Notes: generated from the letters alone by a model not told the origin. Shown: positions 8,858 through 17,946, numbered from the stretch's first letter. The stretch: 64,000 bases of DNA from Bacteroidia bacterium (GCA_030430385.1 JAUIFO010000002.1:332529-396528); one strand, 5' to 3'. Numbers and translations are program-made.

Positions 8858-11800
8858 TAACTCTTTTATGGTTATATCATTATTAATGTAGATGAGTATT
8901 TTTTTTGAAATATTAAAACCCATGTCTTCTAAAACATTTTGATAGTCATAGAGCTGTTCTTTGTGTTTTGAGTTTTCTAAACCTGTTTTGTAATCTATGA
9001 TTACGGCATCATTATTGGTGTTGACAACAATTCTGTCTGGCCGCAATAGCGTTCCATTTTTGGTAATGATATCTCTTTCGTTGTATATCGTATTATTTGC
9101 ATCAAAATAAGTGGTTAATTTGTCATGCTTTACGATGCTCAAAACAGTTGCCTTAATATCATCTATCTGCGTGTCATTTATTTTTCCTAAGGTTAAAAAC
9201 TGATCTATGGTGTAATCTACATCGTCTATAGTCTTTATTTCTGCCATAATGTTATGGATAAGATTCCCTTTCTCTATAGCTTGTTCTTGTTGTGTATCCC
9301 AAAGCGAACCAGAGCTGGTCACGATATTTAAATTGTGAATTTCTTTTGCTGTGGAAATAAATTGTTCTTGATATATGGTGTTTTGGTGTTTCGGATTTGC
9401 TTCAGAATGATCTGCAGCTACTCCGAAGCTGTATTCCAAAAGACCCTCTTTCCAAAGCTGTTCAGATTTTAAATAACTAATAAATAGTCCAGAATAATAA
9501 TTGCATTTCTCTTCATTGTTTTTATCAAGATCCAATTCAGATACAATATACAATTGATTGATAGCTCTTGTGAGCACAACATACAATAAATTGATACTGT
9601 CTAACTCTAGAGCCGAACGATACCTTTGGTAAATGTGTTTGCCAGTATCGCTGTAGTGTTCCATGTCTTTATTGATGTTTAGGTATACATGTGAAAACCC
9701 ATTAAAAGACTGACTATCAACAGGGAACCAAACTTTAGGCCTGATATCAAAATACAGATCTTGATTGGCGTAAGGGAAAATCACTACAGGAAATTCTAAC
9801 CCTTTAGATTTGTGAATCGTCATGATCTGAATAGCGTTTTCGCCTTCAGGTGTTGCGATGCTAAGCGTATCTTTTTTGCGTTCCCAAAACTCAAGAAAAG
9901 ACAGGATGCTTGTATTGTGTTTTTGAGAAAAATTTAAAACCTCATCAAGGAAAAACTGGAGGTAAGCCTTAGAGTGTTGATGCAAGCCAAAACTTCTAAT
10001 GATCGCTTCAATGCTTTCGTATAATGGGAGTTGTAAAATGGTTTTAAAATCGAATAGAAACCCATAATCACTCAAAGCGTCAAACATTTTACTGCTTGAC
10101 AAAGTAATATGCTTACTGTAGAATTCGTGTGCATCTTCAAGATTCAACCTATGTAGGTTCAAATAAGTAAGTAGCTGAATTTTAATATCATCATTTGTTG
10201 GTTGTATGGTCAAGGTCAACATGTTTATGATGAAGTTAATTTCAGGTGCACTCTTTAATAATAATGTTTCAGAAGACACTAAAGGAATTTGCTGTTCTTT
10301 TAAGAATTCTGAAATAGCAACACCTTCTTTCTTGCGTCTAACAATAACGCAAATGTCCTTTAATGAAAACCCTCGATCTAATGCTTTATGAATACGCTCA
10401 AGTACAGCTTCGCAATACAATTGATCTTTATCGTTATCAGCAACATCTAAAAATGATAATGACACATAACCAGGCTGATCAGAAACAACGTCTTGGGTTG
10501 CATGTTTATAAATTGTTTTATGGCTCTCGTCTGTAAAAACAAAATTAGAAAGATGCTCAAAAAACAAATTGTTAAACGTTACTATGGCTTTATGACTTCG
10601 GAAGTTTTTGGGTAAATTTTCAACCTGTTGTTCAATAACAAAGGGATGACTTGTATTAGAATATAAGTCGATAAATTGTTCGGCGTGACCACCTCTCCAT
10701 CTATAAATGGCTTGTTTTGCATCACCAACTAACATTGCAGAACCAATGTCACCTTTAAGGTTCTCTCCAGTGATGGCGCTTTCAATTAAAGGGACTAAGT
10801 TATCCCACTGCAGTTTAGAAGTATCTTGAAACTCGTCAATAAAATAATGTTTGAATTTTTCGCCAATACGCTCATAAATAAAAGGGGTTGGCTGCTTGGC
10901 AATTTCATTATGAATGATAGTATTGAACTCAGAAATTAAAACAAGGTCATCTTCCTTTTTTAATTCCTCAAGGGTGTTTTTTATAGCCCCTAGCACAGAT
11001 AATGGCGTTATATTATTGATAGCGTTTTTAAGAAACTTTACTTGAAAAACAGCTTGCTTCGTTTCTAAAAAAGCGCTTATTACTTGCGGCAGAATAGTTT
11101 CAATTGTTGCTGCTACCTCATCCGAAACCCTTTTTGGATATATGGATGTGCCTTTAATAAGGTTGTCTTGCCATTTTGAAGATAAGGAAACATTAAAGTT
11201 TCCCTCAGCTAGTTTTATAAAGTGTTTTGGTAAATAACTACCTGAGAAGTCATTATGAGATAATTGTGCTTCAGAAATCACATCAAGAATCTCTTTAGAA
11301 ACAGCTATGATTTGTGATGAAATGCTGTGTTCTTGTTTTTGTAAGATTGACTTCAATGTTTTAAAATCACTTAAGCTCTTGCCTTTTAGCTGATTGATAT
11401 AAGTATTGTCATTTTCACTAACTAGCAATTCAGAAATAGTGTTGAAGTCGTACGTGATGTCCCAACTTTTATCCTCGTTAGTTTTATCTATTGCAAAATC
11501 AACCAAAACTTTAGTCAAAGCTTTGTCTTGACCTGCTTTATCGATAAGCTTATCTACTGCTCTTGAAAGCAATGTTTTTGTGTCGAGCTCTACTTCAAAA
11601 TTTACAGGAAGTTTTAGATCATGTGCAAAAGTTCGAATGAGTTTGTGATTGAATTTATCTATCGTTGAAATATCAAAAGCAGCATAATTATGAACAATAG
11701 TATGAAGTAACATTTTCGATTTTTCGTGAAGTGTTTCAGGAGCAATGTTTAGATCGGCAGAAATACTTTCAAACATTGCATGCGACGAAGTTAAAATTGA

Positions 11801-12040
11801 AGGCTCCGCAAATTCTTTTAGAGTCTCTAAAATTCTAATTTTCATTTCACCAACAGCTTTATTGGTGAAAGTCAAAGCCAGAATATTTCTAAATGTTAAG
11901 AGGCTCTTAGATTGAAAAAGAATTTTGAGATAATCTTTTACCAATGTATAGGTTTTTCCGCTTCCAGCAGACGCATTGTAAATGGTAAAAGGCGATTGGT
12001 TTTGCACGCTTAAAAGTATAAAAACTATCAATGAGTTCAT
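8855..12040 (-). CDS. AddA-like UvrD/REP helicase-nuclease
   Basis: A 1061-residue UvrD-type ATP-dependent helicase with a C-terminal RecB-like nuclease, the probable AddA/RecB-type subunit for end resection. Walker A is [10 protein letters not shown] (residues 21-30), Walker B is FIDEFQDTS (near 397), later helicase motifs include NFRSH and [11 protein letters not shown], and the nuclease motif is RPDRIV followed by VIIDYKTG (near 1014). The ATG at 12040 adds a hydrophobic dozen residues ([12 protein letters not shown]) odd for a cytoplasmic protein; a GTG at 12007 giving [11 protein letters not shown] fits the family better. The gene is divergent from sodA. The AddB-like partner lies at 3308-6073. 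This is a repair enzyme, not obviously a phage-defence one. Confidence 0.88.
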   Translation of the reverse strand: MNSLIVFILLSVQNQSPFTIYNASAGSGKTYTLVKDYLKILFQSKSLLTFRNILALTFTNKAVGEMKIRILETLKEFAEPSILTSSHAMFESISADLNIAPETLHEKSKMLLHTIVHNYAAFDISTIDKFNHKLIRTFAHDLKLPVNFEVELDTKTLLSRAVDKLIDKAGQDKALTKVLVDFAIDKTNEDKSWDITYDFNTISELLVSENDNTYINQLKGKSLSDFKTLKSILQKQEHSISSQIIAVSKEILDVISEAQLSHNDFSGSYLPKHFIKLAEGNFNVSLSSKWQDNLIKGTSIYPKRVSDEVAATIETILPQVISAFLETKQAVFQVKFLKNAINNITPLSVLGAIKNTLEELKKEDDLVLISEFNTIIHNEIAKQPTPFIYERIGEKFKHYFIDEFQDTSKLQWDNLVPLIESAITGENLKGDIGSAMLVGDAKQAIYRWRGGHAEQFIDLYSNTSHPFVIEQQVENLPKNFRSHKAIVTFNNLFFEHLSNFVFTDESHKTIYKHATQDVVSDQPGYVSLSFLDVADNDKDQLYCEAVLERIHKALDRGFSLKDICVIVRRKKEGVAISEFLKEQQIPLVSSETLLLKSAPEINFIINMLTLTIQPTNDDIKIQLLTYLNLHRLNLEDAHEFYSKHITLSSSKMFDALSDYGFLFDFKTILQLPLYESIEAIIRSFGLHQHSKAYLQFFLDEVLNFSQKHNTSILSFLEFWERKKDTLSIATPEGENAIQIMTIHKSKGLEFPVVIFPYANQDLYFDIRPKVWFPVDSQSFNGFSHVYLNINKDMEHYSDTGKHIYQRYRSALELDSINLLYVVLTRAINQLYIVSELDLDKNNEEKCNYYSGLFISYLKSEQLWKEGLLEYSFGVAADHSEANPKHQNTIYQEQFISTAKEIHNLNIVTSSGSLWDTQQEQAIEKGNLIHNIMAEIKTIDDVDYTIDQFLTLGKINDTQIDDIKATVLSIVKHDKLTTYFDANNTIYNERDIITKNGTLLRPDRIVVNTNNDAVIIDYKTGLENSKHKEQLYDYQNVLEDMGFNISKKILIYINNDITIKEL

Positions 12041-12076
12041 AGCTATTTAATATTTTTAATTGCGTTGATTTATGTG

Positions 12077-12084
12077 TATTTTTG
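12077..12084 (+). promoter_or_regulatory. -7 box of the superoxide dismutase gene
   Basis: TATTTTTG fits TAnnTTTG, 37 bases before the ATG. There is no clear TTG at 19-21 bases upstream; the region is shared with the divergent AddA-like gene. Confidence 0.5.
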
Positions 12085-12121
12085 GAGTAAATAGATATTA
12101 ACTATAAAAACTAAAAAAATT

Positions 12122-12730
12122 ATGGCTTTTGAATTACCAAAATTAAAATATGCTTACGATGCTTTAGAGCCTCACATTGATGCTCGCACAATGGAAATAC
12201 ATCACACAAAACATCATAATGGTTATACAACTAAATTAAATGCTGCTATAGCTGGAACTGATCTAGAAGACAAGTCAATTGAAGACATCCTAACAAATCT
12301 AGACATGTCCAACATGGGCGTTAGAAATAATGGAGGTGGATTTTACAACCACGCTTTATTTTGGGAAGTCATGAATCCAGAAGACAGAGGTTATTTATCA
12401 GGAGAACTAAAAGATGCTATTGATGCTGAGTTTGGTTCTAAAGATGCTTTTATTGAAGCATTTAGCAAGGCAGCTGCAACTCAATTTGGATCAGGCTGGG
12501 CTTGGTTATGTGTTCATAAAGGCGGAAAAGTTGAAGTGTGTTCTACACCAAACCAAGATAATCCGCTTATGCCAGGTGTAACTTGTGGAGGAACACCAAT
12601 ATTAGGATTGGATGTTTGGGAACATGCTTATTATTTGAACTACCAAAACCGTAGACCTGATTATATTGATGCCTTTTTTAAAGTGATCAATTGGAATGAA
12701 GTTGAAAGACGCTACGCTGAAGCAAAGTAG
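12122..12730 (+). CDS. Superoxide dismutase, Fe/Mn family
   Basis: Converts superoxide to oxygen and hydrogen peroxide in the cytoplasm. The 202-residue length is standard. Metal ligands are visible: His27 (MEIHHTKHH), the His of YNHALFW, and Asp and His in [18 protein letters not shown]. The residues [10 protein letters not shown] and TPNQDNPL give a Gly before the second ligand and a late Gln, the arrangement usual in Mn rather than Fe enzymes, so Mn or mixed use is likely (inference). A TAnnTTTG box lies upstream and an intrinsic terminator follows. Confidence 0.95.
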   Translation: MAFELPKLKYAYDALEPHIDARTMEIHHTKHHNGYTTKLNAAIAGTDLEDKSIEDILTNLDMSNMGVRNNGGGFYNHALFWEVMNPEDRGYLSGELKDAIDAEFGSKDAFIEAFSKAAATQFGSGWAWLCVHKGGKVEVCSTPNQDNPLMPGVTCGGTPILGLDVWEHAYYLNYQNRRPDYIDAFFKVINWNEVERRYAEAK

Positions 12731-12754
12731 TTGTAATCAAACATTAAAAATAAG

Positions 12755-12781
12755 AATCCAGGTACTATCCTGGATTTTTTT
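12755..12781 (+). terminator. Terminator of the superoxide dismutase gene
   Basis: Stem AATCCAGG / CCTGGATT with a 6-base loop followed by a T run, 25 bases after the stop codon. Confidence 0.85.
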
Positions 12782-12824
12782 ATGCTTTGAACTATTGAAG
12801 CTTTTTTCAAAATGTTATAAAATG

Positions 12825-12895
12825 AAAAAGGATGAACAGACGTTCATCCTTTTTGCCCCAAATCTACCATAAACTTAACCTACTTATGTTATGGT
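12825..12895 (-). ncRNA. Probable small RNA, tandem copy 1
   Basis: An unannotated unit of about 70 bases read on the minus strand. It starts just after a -7 box TATATTTG (12900-12907), has a conserved body of about 50 bases that can pair ACCATAA with TTATGGT around a loop containing AAGTAGGTTAAG, continues with GATTTGGGGC, and ends in a 13-bp terminator hairpin (AAAAAGGATGAAC, loop, GTTCATCCTTTTT in plus-strand order). A second copy lies 256 bases away. The body is nearly identical, while the terminator stems differ by matched changes on both arms. No conserved reading frame is shared. The family is not recognised; the target and function are unknown. It could also be a leaderless peptide gene, but the only short frame is not kept in copy 2. 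Confidence 0.65.
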
Positions 12896-12899
12896 GAAA

Positions 12900-12907
12900 C
12901 AAATATA
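12900..12907 (-). promoter_or_regulatory. -7 box of small RNA copy 1
   Basis: TATATTTG on the minus strand, a perfect TAnnTTTG match, immediately before the conserved TTTCACC start of the unit. The same place in copy 2 holds TACATTAG. Confidence 0.6.
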
Positions 12908-13080
12908 AATGCTCTTTTTTCTAATTGGTAAATTTTTTAGACCAACGACGAATAAATTGGCTTAAACGAAAAAAATGTGATTTTAAAGCTGAAAGATTTA
13001 ATAAATGAAGCAATGCTTTAGTTAGGGAAAAGAATAAATTGAAAAACAAGGGGTTATAATTTTATTAACCTATGTTAATA

Positions 13081-13152
13081 AAAAAAGGTGAACAGACGTT
13101 CACCTTTTTTTGCCCCAAATCTACCATGAACTTAACCTACTTATGTTATGGT
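13081..13152 (-). ncRNA. Probable small RNA, tandem copy 2
   Basis: The second copy of the unit at 12825-12895, in the same orientation. The conserved body differs at one base (TTCATGG for TTTATGG). The terminator stem is GGTGAAC / GTTCACC instead of GGATGAAC / GTTCATCC: one base pair is removed from both arms together, which argues that the hairpin is under selection. The -7 position holds TACATTAG (13157-13164), one base off consensus. The remaining sequence up to purF (13165-13265) and between the copies (12908-13080) shows nothing else recognisable apart from an AT-rich inverted repeat at 13063-13078. Confidence 0.65.
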
Positions 13153-13156
13153 GAAA

Positions 13157-13164
13157 CTAATGTA
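13157..13164 (-). promoter_or_regulatory. -7-like box of small RNA copy 2
   Basis: TACATTAG on the minus strand, aligned exactly with the TATATTTG of copy 1. It differs from TAnnTTTG at one base and recurs upstream of two small-protein genes (40970-40977 and 45166-45173). Confidence 0.45.
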
Positions 13165-13265
13165 TGTGTATTTTGCTTAAAACGATATAAATATTAGACG
13201 AAATGCACTTTTATCAGACAAACAACTAATTTTTTACGATAAAGTGCTAACGAATGGTTGTTTAT

Positions 13266-15164
13266 CTAGTAAGCTCTTTCTTTGTTTCCTTCAAAGAAAT
13301 TGATAAAAGCTTTGTTTACAACGCGGTTTCCACCAGCAGTTGGGTAATCACCAGTAAAATACCAATCGCCTAAATTTTTCGGACAAGCCTTGTGAAGATT
13401 TTCTATTGATTGAAAAATGGTTTCTACTTTTGCATTTACAGTATCGTCTGAAATTAATGCGGCTATTTTTTCTGAAATCGCTTCAGCCGTAAATTCAGAA
13501 TATAAATCTTTTACATAGTTTTTAACATCAGCATCTTCCAACTCAACTTGAGCTTTGCATTTATGGTAGGTGTCTTCAACCAGATGGTATTTATTGTTTT
13601 CTTTTAAAAGCTCCAACATAGCTCTAAAGGCAATTAAACTTTCTAGGTTTGCCATATCAATTCCGTAGCAATCAGGATAACGAATTTGTGGTGCAGAGGA
13701 TACAACAACAATCTTCTTCGGGTTCAAACGATCCATCATTTTTATGATACTCTTTTTTAAGGTCGTTCCTCTAACAATGCTATCATCAATGATAACCAAA
13801 TTATCGGTAGGTTTAATCACACCATAAGTCACATCATAAACGTGAGCGACCAAATCATCACGACTGCTATCTTCAGTAATAAAGGTTCTAAGCTTTACGT
13901 CTTTAATGGCAATTTTTTCAATACGAGGTCTTTCAGATAAAATATCGATGACGCTTTCTGCTGAAAGTTTTCCGTTGCCATCCAAAATTGCTTTGGTCTT
14001 TCGTTCATTGAGATGTTCTTCAACCGTTTCTATCATTCCAAAAAATGAAGTTTCAGCAGTATTAGGGATGAATGAAAACACAGTGTTTTTGGTATCGTTT
14101 TCAATGGCATCCAAAACTTTCGGCATTAAAAGCTTTCCTAAGTGTTTACGTTCTTGATAGATTTCGGCATCACTTCCTCTTGAAAAATAAATACGCTCAA
14201 ATGAACATGCCTTTCGTTCTAGAGGTTTAATGATTTCTTTGATGGTTGCTTGCCCAGATTTTTTTATAATGATGGCATGGCCAGGATCTAACTCTTTAAC
14301 AGCTTCAAATGGCACATTAAAAACCGTTTGAATGACTGGACGCTCTGAAGCAACTACAACAATTTCGTCGTCTTCATAATAATATGCAGGTCTAATACCT
14401 GCTGGATCTCTTAATACAAATGCGTCACCATGGCCTAATAAACCAGCCATAGCATAACCTCCATCCCAATTTTTTGAAGACTTTTTTAAGATCTTACCAA
14501 TGTTAAGTCGCTCAGCAATGAGTGGCGAACATTCACTTTTGCTATAGCCTTCTTTTTTGAGAGTCTTGTAAATTTTACTAACCGCATCATCTAAAAAGTG
14601 ACCAATTTTTTCCATAATAGTGATGGTGTCGGCCTTTTCTTTTGGATGTTGCCCAAGTTGAACCAATCCATCAAATAATTGATTTACATTGGTCATGTTA
14701 AAATTACCAGCGACAATTAAATTACGATGCATCCAGTTGTTCTGTCTTAAAAAAGGATGAACGCTCTCCACACTATTTTTTCCAAAAGTCCCATAGCGAA
14801 CATGACCAAGAAGCAATTCACCTATATAAGGAATGTTCTTTTTCTGAAGATCTACGTCGTTATGATATTCAGGATGTGCGGCAAACTCTGAATTAATGCG
14901 TTCATTTATTTGAGCAAAAATATCTTGAATAGGTTGCTGAGCAATAGACCTTACACGACTTATGTAGCGTTCTCCAGGATTGGTGTCTAACTTAATACTT
15001 GCAAAGCCAGCACCATCTTGTCCGCGATTATGCTGCTTTTCCATCATAAGGTACATTTTGTTTACACCATAAAATGCGCTTCCGTACTTTTCTTTGTAAT
15101 ATGATAGAGGTTTTTTAAGTCTTATGAGTGCAATTCCGCATTCATGTTTTAAAGCATCGCTCAT
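13266..15164 (-). CDS. Amidophosphoribosyltransferase family protein (PurF-like, long form)
   Basis: A class II glutamine amidotransferase fused to a phosphoribosyltransferase domain. The catalytic Cys9 (HECGIAL) would become the N-terminal nucleophile after processing; HNRGQDGAGFA and the RYGTFG region complete the glutaminase site. The PRPP loop VIIDDSIVRGTT (near 458) is intact. The expected reaction is PRPP plus glutamine to phosphoribosylamine, the first step of purine synthesis. At 632 residues it is clearly longer than usual PurF (about 470-510): there is an insertion after the Cys segment and extra C-terminal sequence. It may be a Bacteroidetes paralogue rather than the housekeeping enzyme. 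purN lies in the same strand group. Confidence 0.82.
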   Translation of the reverse strand: MSDALKHECGIALIRLKKPLSYYKEKYGSAFYGVNKMYLMMEKQHNRGQDGAGFASIKLDTNPGERYISRVRSIAQQPIQDIFAQINERINSEFAAHPEYHNDVDLQKKNIPYIGELLLGHVRYGTFGKNSVESVHPFLRQNNWMHRNLIVAGNFNMTNVNQLFDGLVQLGQHPKEKADTITIMEKIGHFLDDAVSKIYKTLKKEGYSKSECSPLIAERLNIGKILKKSSKNWDGGYAMAGLLGHGDAFVLRDPAGIRPAYYYEDDEIVVVASERPVIQTVFNVPFEAVKELDPGHAIIIKKSGQATIKEIIKPLERKACSFERIYFSRGSDAEIYQERKHLGKLLMPKVLDAIENDTKNTVFSFIPNTAETSFFGMIETVEEHLNERKTKAILDGNGKLSAESVIDILSERPRIEKIAIKDVKLRTFITEDSSRDDLVAHVYDVTYGVIKPTDNLVIIDDSIVRGTTLKKSIIKMMDRLNPKKIVVVSSAPQIRYPDCYGIDMANLESLIAFRAMLELLKENNKYHLVEDTYHKCKAQVELEDADVKNYVKDLYSEFTAEAISEKIAALISDDTVNAKVETIFQSIENLHKACPKNLGDWYFTGDYPTAGGNRVVNKAFINFFEGNKERAY

Positions 15165-15222
15165 TGTAATGTCTTTAATTTAAAGTCAACCAAAATTAAA
15201 AATTTTGGACTAGTATTAATTA

Positions 15223-15250
15223 AAAAACGCGCTCAATTTTGAGCGCGTTT
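15223..15250 (-). terminator. Terminator after the PfkB kinase gene
   Basis: A perfect 12-bp stem AAACGCGCTCAA / TTGAGCGCGTTT with a 2-base loop, followed on the minus strand by a T run. It separates the PfkB gene from the downstream PurF-like gene. Confidence 0.85.
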
Positions 15251-15252
15251 GT

Positions 15253-16179
15253 TTATGATAATTCAATATTGAATTGCGTGAGTTGTTTAAACTCTTTTAG
15301 TCTGTATTCAACATCATCCTTTGTTAAATTCTGCATGCGTTCAGTGCCAAACTTTTCGACACAAAATGACGCCAGCGTAGACCCATAGATGACTGCATTT
15401 TTCATATTCTCAAACGAATAATCTTCAGTTTTAGTTAGGTGGCCAGCAAATCCTCCAGCAAAGGTATCTCCTGCTCCTGTTGGATCAAAAACTTCTTCTA
15501 AAGGCAAAGCAGGTGCATAAAAGACATTGTCATCATGAAACAGCAAGGCGCCATGCTCTCCTTTTTTGATAACCACATATTTAGGGCCCATTTCATGAAT
15601 CTTTCGTGCTGCCACAACAAGCGAATATTCTCCAGTAAGTTGTCTTGCTTCTTCGTCGTTAATTGTTATAACGTCAACCTTCTTTATAACATCATGTAAT
15701 TCATCAAGCGCACAATCCATCCAAAAGTTCATGGTATCTAAAATAACCAATTTTGGTTTTGTGGTCATTTGATTGAGAACACTCATTTGAACTATAGGAT
15801 GTAAATTTCCTAATAAAACCACTTCAGCATTCTTGTAAGCTTCAGGGACTTTAGGATCAAAATCAGCCAGAACATTTAATTCTGTTACTAGCGTATCACG
15901 AGAATTCATATCGTTATGATATTTACCACTCCAGAAGAATGTTTTTCCTTCTTCAATAATTTCAATACCATCAATATTGATGTTTCTATCAGATAATAGA
16001 TCTAAATATTCCTGAGGGAAGTCGCCACCAACAACAGACACAGCAGCAGCATCTACATCAAATTGCGAAGCCGCTAAACCTATAAAAGTTGCAGCACCTC
16101 CTAATATTTTATCAGTTTTTCCAAAAGGGGTTTCAATAGCATCAAAAGCTACAGTTCCTACGATTACTAATTTGCTCAT
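15253..16179 (-). CDS. PfkB-family sugar/nucleoside kinase
   Basis: A ribokinase-fold kinase of normal length (308 residues). The C-terminal signature DPTGAGDTFAGGFAGH holds the catalytic Asp and anion hole; the N-terminal part has the GGAATFIGLAASQF substrate-binding region. The exact substrate is not shown; family members phosphorylate adenosine, ribose or fructose derivatives, and a nucleoside kinase would fit the purine genes on either side (inference). A TATATTTG -7 box (16202-16209) lies 22 bases before the ATG, and a strong terminator follows, so it is probably transcribed alone. Confidence 0.88.
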   Translation of the reverse strand: MSKLVIVGTVAFDAIETPFGKTDKILGGAATFIGLAASQFDVDAAAVSVVGGDFPQEYLDLLSDRNINIDGIEIIEEGKTFFWSGKYHNDMNSRDTLVTELNVLADFDPKVPEAYKNAEVVLLGNLHPIVQMSVLNQMTTKPKLVILDTMNFWMDCALDELHDVIKKVDVITINDEEARQLTGEYSLVVAARKIHEMGPKYVVIKKGEHGALLFHDDNVFYAPALPLEEVFDPTGAGDTFAGGFAGHLTKTEDYSFENMKNAVIYGSTLASFCVEKFGTERMQNLTKDDVEYRLKEFKQLTQFNIELS

Positions 16180-16201
16180 AAAGCAGTTTTAAAATTTGCT
16201 G

Positions 16202-16209
16202 CAAATATA
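16202..16209 (-). promoter_or_regulatory. -7 box of the PfkB kinase gene
   Basis: TATATTTG on the minus strand, perfect for TAnnTTTG, 22 bases before the start codon. No -33 TTG at the right distance. Confidence 0.5.
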
Positions 16210-16236
16210 CGCTTTTTTAGTCCAAAAAAAATTATA

Positions 16237-16878
16237 CTATTTACGTCCAAAATCTGCAGGAATTTCTCCCCAGGCTTTTGTTTCCCATTTTACAATTGTT
16301 GTCTTATAAGAATTGTTTTTTAGCCAGTCTACAGCACGATCAACAAGATCAAAAACAGGTTTATTAATGGCATTGCGCTCAAGTTTGGTGTTACAGGTTT
16401 TCTTTTTCACCCAACTAAGTGCGGTTTTAGAATCTGTGTAAATTATGCGATTGCTCTGCTTCTTTTTGAGTAAAGCAAGTCCGTGAACAATAGCTAAAAA
16501 TTCACCAATATTATTAGTGCCTTGTTCAAAAGGACCTTGAATGAATAATTGTTTTTTAGTTTTTGTATCGACACCTCTATATTCCATTTTGCCAGGATTC
16601 CCAGATGATGCAGCATCAACAGAAATGGAGTTGTAGTTTGGTTTTCCAATTTTTTTGAGTTGTGCTTCAGAAAGCGCACTCACAAATTTTTTACGTTTGC
16701 CTATGTAATCTTTGTAATTGCCTTTTAACGCTTTTTTTGCGGCTTCAAATGTTGCAAAAGATTTGTATTGCGCACCTTTAAAGTCTTTGATCTGAGCCTT
16801 GCAATCGTCCCAAGATTCAAAAACACCTGTATGATGGCCTTTCCAAACAGTGTAGTATTTTTTTTTCTTTTTTGACAT
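16237..16878 (-). CDS. Viroplasmin-RNase H fusion, ribonuclease H1
   Basis: A 213-residue protein with an N-terminal viroplasmin (caulimovirus/RNase H1 hybrid-binding) domain at about 7-50 (YYTVWKGHHTGVF, SFATFEAAKKAL) and a C-terminal RNase H fold. Likely metal-binding acidic residues are in SVDAASSGNPG, NIGEFLAIVHGL and IIYTDSKTAL. It should cut the RNA strand of RNA-DNA hybrids, as in eukaryotic RNase H1; this form is common in Bacteroidetes. The N terminus is lysine-rich. Its start is 41 bases beyond the stop of purN, and that gap holds a REP-like hairpin. Confidence 0.88.
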   Translation of the reverse strand: MSKKKKKYYTVWKGHHTGVFESWDDCKAQIKDFKGAQYKSFATFEAAKKALKGNYKDYIGKRKKFVSALSEAQLKKIGKPNYNSISVDAASSGNPGKMEYRGVDTKTKKQLFIQGPFEQGTNNIGEFLAIVHGLALLKKKQSNRIIYTDSKTALSWVKKKTCNTKLERNAINKPVFDLVDRAVDWLKNNSYKTTIVKWETKAWGEIPADFGRK

Positions 16879-16890
16879 AGAATATATGAT

Positions 16891-16919
16891 GTGGTGACTA
16901 AGGTTCTCGAAGTTACCAC
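16891..16919. repeat. REP-like hairpin, locus A unit 1
   Basis: An imperfect palindrome: GTGGTGACT, then AAG GTT CTC GA, then AGTTACCAC. It shares the core GGTTCTCGAAGT with the other units listed below and faces the unit at 16932-16956, 12 bases away. Confidence 0.65.
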
Positions 16920-17513
16920 TTATTTTGACGAGGGCACTTCGAGAGCCTCAGTGCCCAACAATTTATATACCACCTTCGGAAAGTGTTCCATTTCTAAAGT
17001 ATGAATCTTTGCAGCAACATCGTCTGCGGAGTCTTCAATATCGACTTTACATTTAGCTTGGAATATTATGGCGCCTTCATCGTAATGCTCATTCACGTAA
17101 TGAATTGTGATTCCTGTTTCTGGTTCATTATTATCAACAACAGCATTATGGACATGCATACCATACATGCCTTTTCCGCCATATTTTGGAAGTAAAGCAG
17201 GATGAATATTAATAACCTTGTTCGGAAAATGTTGAAGGATATGTTCAGGAAATTTCCATAAAAACCCAGCCAAAACAATAAGGTCTGGTTTTGAAGCCTT
17301 CAGAATATTAAGAACATCATTTGTTTTTGTGAAAGCTATTCTGTTGAATGACAGCGCGCTAACATTTAAATTTTTAGCACGTTCTAAAACTTTGGCATAA
17401 GGATTGTTAGTCAACACTTGAATAACAGAAGCTTGTTCTCTGTTGTGAAAAAACTTAATTAAATTTTCAGCATTAGTGCCACTTCCGGACGCAAAGATTA
17501 CAATTCGTTTCAT
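16920..17513 (-). CDS. purN: Phosphoribosylglycinamide formyltransferase
   Basis: Transfers a formyl group from 10-formyltetrahydrofolate to GAR, the third step of purine synthesis. The N terminus ASGSGTNAENL binds phosphate; the catalytic motif is NIHPALLPKYGG (Asn and His), and the Asp is in HYDEGAII. The length (197) is near the family norm. The last dozen codons (LGTEALEVPSSK) are written by a dispersed REP-like hairpin, so the original stop was probably a little earlier or was replaced by repeat insertion. No separate promoter was identified. Confidence 0.94.
   Translation of the reverse strand: MKRIVIFASGSGTNAENLIKFFHNREQASVIQVLTNNPYAKVLERAKNLNVSALSFNRIAFTKTNDVLNILKASKPDLIVLAGFLWKFPEHILQHFPNKVINIHPALLPKYGGKGMYGMHVHNAVVDNNEPETGITIHYVNEHYDEGAIIFQAKCKVDIEDSADDVAAKIHTLEMEHFPKVVYKLLGTEALEVPSSK
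16932..16956. repeat. REP-like hairpin, locus A unit 2 (inside the purN end)
   Basis: GGGCACT TC GAG AGC CTC AGTGCCC: outer arms pair perfectly, a 2-base bulge, then GAG/CTC around a 3-base loop. It is in opposite orientation to unit 1 and encodes the C-terminal residues of purN. Confidence 0.8.
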
Positions 17514-17657
17514 TTACAGACAAACAGTTAACAGTATTCAGAACAAAAAAAAGAATAATAATTAACAATTAGAAGGTAAAGGTAAATTCTTCATTGTAAT
17601 TTTTGTAAATTACAATCACATTTTTAGACTAAAGGTGTGTATTAAAATAAAGTTTTT

Positions 17658-17665
17658 TATTTTTG
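17658..17665 (+). promoter_or_regulatory. -7 box of acpP
   Basis: TATTTTTG, perfect for TAnnTTTG, 31 bases before the ATG of acpP. The -33 is not clear. Confidence 0.5.
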
Positions 17666-17696
17666 CGACCTAATTAAAACTTAAAATTAAAAAATT

Positions 17697-17930
17697 ATGT
17701 CAGACATTGCATCAAGAGTAAAAGCGATTATCGTAGACAAGTTAGGTGTTGATGAAAACGAAGTTGTAACTGAAGCTAGCTTCACTAACGATTTAGGAGC
17801 AGATTCATTAGACACTGTTGAGCTAATTATGGAATTTGAAAAAGAATTTGATATTCAAATCCCAGACGATCAAGCAGAAAATATCGCTACCGTTGGTCAA
17901 GCGATTTCTTATATAGAAGAAGCAAAATAA
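17697..17930 (+). CDS. acpP: Acyl carrier protein
   Basis: The 77-residue carrier of growing fatty acids. The phosphopantetheine is attached to Ser37 in [13 protein letters not shown], the invariant DSL motif. The protein is strongly acidic and of standard length. It leads an operon with fabF 16 bases downstream and rnc behind it, the usual order in many bacteria. Confidence 0.98.
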   Translation: MSDIASRVKAIIVDKLGVDENEVVTEASFTNDLGADSLDTVELIMEFEKEFDIQIPDDQAENIATVGQAISYIEEAK

Positions 17931-17946
17931 TTACAGAACCCTTTTT

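Noticed and set aside
3308..12040. The helicase-nuclease pair and MutS-like protein as a phage-defence system
   Set aside because: The motifs match general recombination enzymes, neighbours are housekeeping genes, and there are no signs of an island such as integrases or odd base composition.
12846..12872. An eight-residue leader peptide (MVDLGQKG) in small RNA copy 1
   Set aside because: In copy 2 the corresponding frame changes and runs on, so the peptide is not conserved although the surrounding RNA is.
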